Of a stretch of DNA of 64,000 nucleotides, positions 61,236 through 64,000 are shown one piece after another. Positions within the stretch are counted from its first letter, which is position 1; every line of letters starts with the position of its first letter. This stretch comes from Centropus unirufus (Eukaryota > Chordata > Aves > Cuculiformes > Centropidae): the NCBI GenBank assembly GCA_013397695.1, contig VYZI01000002.1, positions 7,613,486-7,677,485 of the forward strand, written 5' to 3'. The position numbers and the translations under genes are program-made. Below the pieces are notes generated by a model. The model was not told where the DNA came from. It saw only the letters and a program-made list of their open reading frames with translations, and did no database searches.

Positions 61236-64000
61236 GGGGCTGCGCGGGGCCGCGTCGCCTTTCGCGCAGGAGGCAGCGCTCCCCGGGGAGCGGCCGCCAG
61301 CATCCCCCTGGCTTCCTCTTGCCTGCTCCCCAGAGGCTGGTGGTGTTTGAATCATTGGATCTTTTGGAAAAGGTGTTTAGGATCATGGAGTCCAGCCGTG
61401 TCTGTCCGCCACTGAACCACGTCTCTGGCCGTTCTCTAGAGCCATGGGCGCCTTTTACACCTCGCTCCCTCACCGGAGTCGAGTGGAGTGGTTTGCTTTC
61501 CCTGCTTCCATGACTCGCCTCTTGCCCCCAGGTCCTTGCTCTTGCAGGAGGGACTGTTACCATTCATACTTCATGGAAAGAGGGTAATCCCCCGCCTAGG
61601 TGCTAAATGGCTTTGGGTATACTTAATGCCAAGTATCTTTTGCTTATAAGACATTTGTCCTCGAGTCATTAAAATGAAGTAACTCAGTTATTCCCATTTG
61701 GCAGCCAAAAGGTTGAAAAATTTACTTCAATATCATCAATCTCGAATGTTATAAAAAAACCAAACACCTGCATACAATGTGTCTTTTCTTTGCACACTAG
61801 GGACTGCTTTTCTGGGCGTAGTTAGGTCATGTTCTCACGTTTCTCTGCAGCCAGGACAGCTAGGCACAAATGCCTTTGTGCCAATGACAGCTGAAATTCT
61901 CGGTACATTCTTTGCCTCCGGATAATGAGATAGCTGTGACCTAACTTGCAATCAAATTACAGGAACTGACAACATTTCCTTTAAAAATTTTAAGAGAGAC
62001 TTTGCAGAACCCACAGGAAGGTCTGGTGCCTAACCGAGCACTCACAATGCCCCACCCTTAGAGAAGAGCACTGACAATCCTGAAAAATACCTGTTATTAC
62101 ACAAAAATGCACTGTTACACATTGGCAAAACAACTGCCAAAATGAGCCTTACGAAGTCTTTAGCCTCATACGTCTTTGAATAATGTTGAACACCCAGGCT
62201 GGGACTCAGCTTTAAATGTAACCTAATGAAAGATACCAGCAAACAAGAGAAATTGTGCATGGGGGCAAGTGTAACAAGGTTACAGTAAGAATATCACAAT
62301 TATCTGGGAATGCTGTAGATACTCTTTACCCCCACTCCCACCCCCAACATGTTTTCTCTCCTTGAGTGTATGACTTCTTACAAGTGAAGATGGAACCTGT
62401 ACCACATACTGATATTATGAATCTGAGTCCAAAGAGGACACGATTCCTTGAACTTTAGGTTGAAGGAATGAACCTTGAATAGCAGGTTTGGGTCACCGAG
62501 TCACTGAGCAGGACCAACCTGGTCTGCATGAAATGGGAGGCCACTGTTACTCTTCAACTCCATTAGGTTAGGACACAAAATACAAGGTTGACATTGCTTC
62601 TGTGCTCTTACGTTGCTGCTATGCCAACTATAAGAGAAGAGAGATAGCATAACGCTTCTCAGTGAGAGGTTAATACTTCCATTTTGGGCTTTTTTTAAAC
62701 AAATTCAAACTGCAGAGTGAATTCCCATTAACATCAGTGTTTTGTATCCTGGAGCCCCATCATTTCTGATCTGGCACTAGCGGTTTCAAAGCTGGATCGA
62801 ATATCAAATTGTGGCCCATGATACTTTTACAACAGTGTTTCTGGGTTAAAGAGTTCTTCTGTTTTGATATTTTCTTTCCATAACCTTCAATTACATAAAC
62901 CATAACCAAATTCCATAAGCTTCAGTGGCATCATGTGATTCACTGCACAGCTACGTAAAAAGTTTGTGTTGGGTTAAGGATCAGCATGGAGGTACAGCAC
63001 ACAGTTGCCTCTTCTGTCAGCAGAGCCAGTGCATGCCGGTTTAAACCATTGATCCCACTAGAATTTTTGCTTGGCATCACCAAAGTTTCAGCATAGTTAA
63101 TCAAGATTGCAGTTGAGTGTTCCTGAAGGGGTCATTCCCGTGTTTTATGAAGCAACTAGAACCTTGTCTCGCTTTTGTAGCTGTCCATATGTTTTGACCC
63201 CAGTAGTCTCCAGTTGTATCAGATATATGATCAACCTGGTTATGCATCTAAAGATTATCTAAAGATTATGATGGAAGTGGTGAACTTCTGGTGACTGTGA
63301 TCATAGGCCATCTTAGCTCTCAATTTTTCTGTAATCCTGAAGACAAATTTCATGCTACTGCTTTTCATTTTAATGTTCTGTCCAATTCCTCCTCTTCTGA
63401 ATTATAGATTCAAGTATGCTACTTGTCCTTGAAGTTTCTGAACTGCCTGCTCTGGTTTTTTTTGCTCCAATGAGGCCACCCTTACTAAGATGTCTAAGTA
63501 TGGATCCCTGGTGCAAAGCCCCTATGATTTTAAAATGTATTTGTTTAAACTGCTACTATTGAAACCTTGAAGTGCTAGTTTCTGTTGTTTTATATTCTCT
63601 TAGTTTGTCTGCTTCTGCAGTGAATCTAATTCCAGGGTATATTGCTCCTCACCTGCTTGAAGGCTTCGAGCAAAAGGTTCTTTCTGAAGGCTTGTGCTTT
63701 TACACACATATCTCTTCTCTTTCATGCAACTTACTGCAACTTCCATTCTGTGCCAAAGATCTGAAAGTGTGTTTTCTTACATTGACCCAAGAAAGCTCTT
63801 AATCCAAAACATATGTCCTACAGGAATCACATAACAAATTTCTTGTCGATTTGTTGGGATTTTTTTGAACTGCATTATGTCTTTGTCAAATTTTTTAGAT
63901 CACTAGCTTTATTGTAGTTGCAGTGGTCTAAGGATGTAAGGATAAAGTTACATTGTGCATCTGCTTAAAAAAACAGAAAGTTCTGTTTCTCCTAGCCTTC
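61236..64000. other. Region upstream of ADGRA3
   Basis: The first ~100 bases are the far edge of the CpG island, then a CR1 fragment, then AT-rich sequence to the end of the window. No ORF, exon or RNA gene is supported. An 11-base tandem pair (ATCTAAAGATT, 63246-63267) is the only other repeat noticed. It could contain distal regulatory sequence. Confidence 0.6.
61346..61428 (-). mobile_element. CR1 3' fragment at the edge of the CpG island
   Basis: GAATCATTGGATCTTTTGGA, GATCATGGAGTCCAGCC and CCACTGAACCACGTCTCT match the reverse complement of an avian CR1 3' end (AGAATCAT...TTGGAAAAGACC...ATCATCGAGTCCAACC...CCACTAAACCATGTCCCT). It begins immediately where the island's GC-rich sequence stops. 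Confidence 0.8.

Larger units (their letters stand above)
60340..61345. promoter_or_regulatory. CpG island containing ADGRA3 exon 1 and its presumed promoter
   Basis: Composition changes sharply from AT-rich flanks to very GC-rich sequence with frequent CG dinucleotides across exon 1 and both sides of the assembly gap. This is the usual form of a broad CpG-island promoter. No TATA box is visible, and the transcription start probably lies in or near the unsequenced part. Confidence 0.75.

Noticed and set aside
60614..61513. Long plus-strand open frame across exon 1 and the gap
   Set aside because: It is antisense to the ADGRA3 first exon, gets much of its length from Ns, and has the low-complexity Gly/Ala/Arg composition of a CpG island without stops.
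60607..61563. Extended N-terminus of ADGRA3 from an ATG upstream of the gap
   Set aside because: The frame is open only because Ns hide stops, and it runs through a CR1 fragment. The ATG at 60846 is followed directly by a proper signal peptide.
1..64000. tRNA, rRNA, CRISPR, endogenous viral or operon-like structures
   Set aside because: Scanned by eye and found no cloverleaf-box pairs, spaced identical repeats, LTR pairs or tightly packed genes. A covariance-model or profile search could still find short items I missed.

Overview
This is a window of vertebrate nuclear DNA, almost certainly from a bird. It has spliced genes with GT-AG introns, AT-rich non-coding sequence, one CpG-island promoter, and several CR1 LINE fragments of avian type. 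I see nothing prokaryotic: no operons, CRISPR arrays or insertion sequences.

The window is dominated by one gene on the minus strand, ADGRA3 (GPR125), an adhesion G protein-coupled receptor. I could place all 19 coding exons. They run from the initiator ATG at 60846-60844 to the stop codon at 11025-11023. Every intron begins GT and ends AG, every exon phase joins, and the spliced CDS totals 3939 nt (1312 codons plus stop). The domain order is signal peptide, leucine-rich repeats with cysteine caps, one Ig domain, a hormone-receptor (HormR) domain, a GAIN/GPS region, seven transmembrane helices, and a long cytoplasmic tail ending in the PDZ ligand ETTV.

Layout. 1-10,680 is intergenic sequence downstream of the gene with no recognisable gene. 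10,685-11,022 is the likely 3' UTR. 11,023-17,857 holds exons 19-15 (membrane domain and tail). 22,516-27,265 holds exons 14-10 (GAIN/GPS). 29,539-29,740 is exon 9 (HormR), and 35,469-36,782 holds exons 8-7 (Ig). 38,300-48,310 holds exons 6-2 (LRRs). A 12.3 kb first intron follows, then exon 1 inside a CpG island at about 60.3-61.3 kb, which is interrupted by a 243-base assembly gap. 61.3-64 kb is upstream flank.

The introns contain CR1 fragments of different ages and both orientations, plus a diverged candidate of the older L3/CR1 type in intron 1. The most interesting signals are within the receptor: a GPS lacking the usual catalytic histidine, a dibasic extracellular site, a polyproline second intracellular loop, a YxxP motif and the PDZ ligand. 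A short upstream ORF and a G12 run flank exon 1. I found no convincing undescribed system; apart from these points this is a well-conserved receptor locus.
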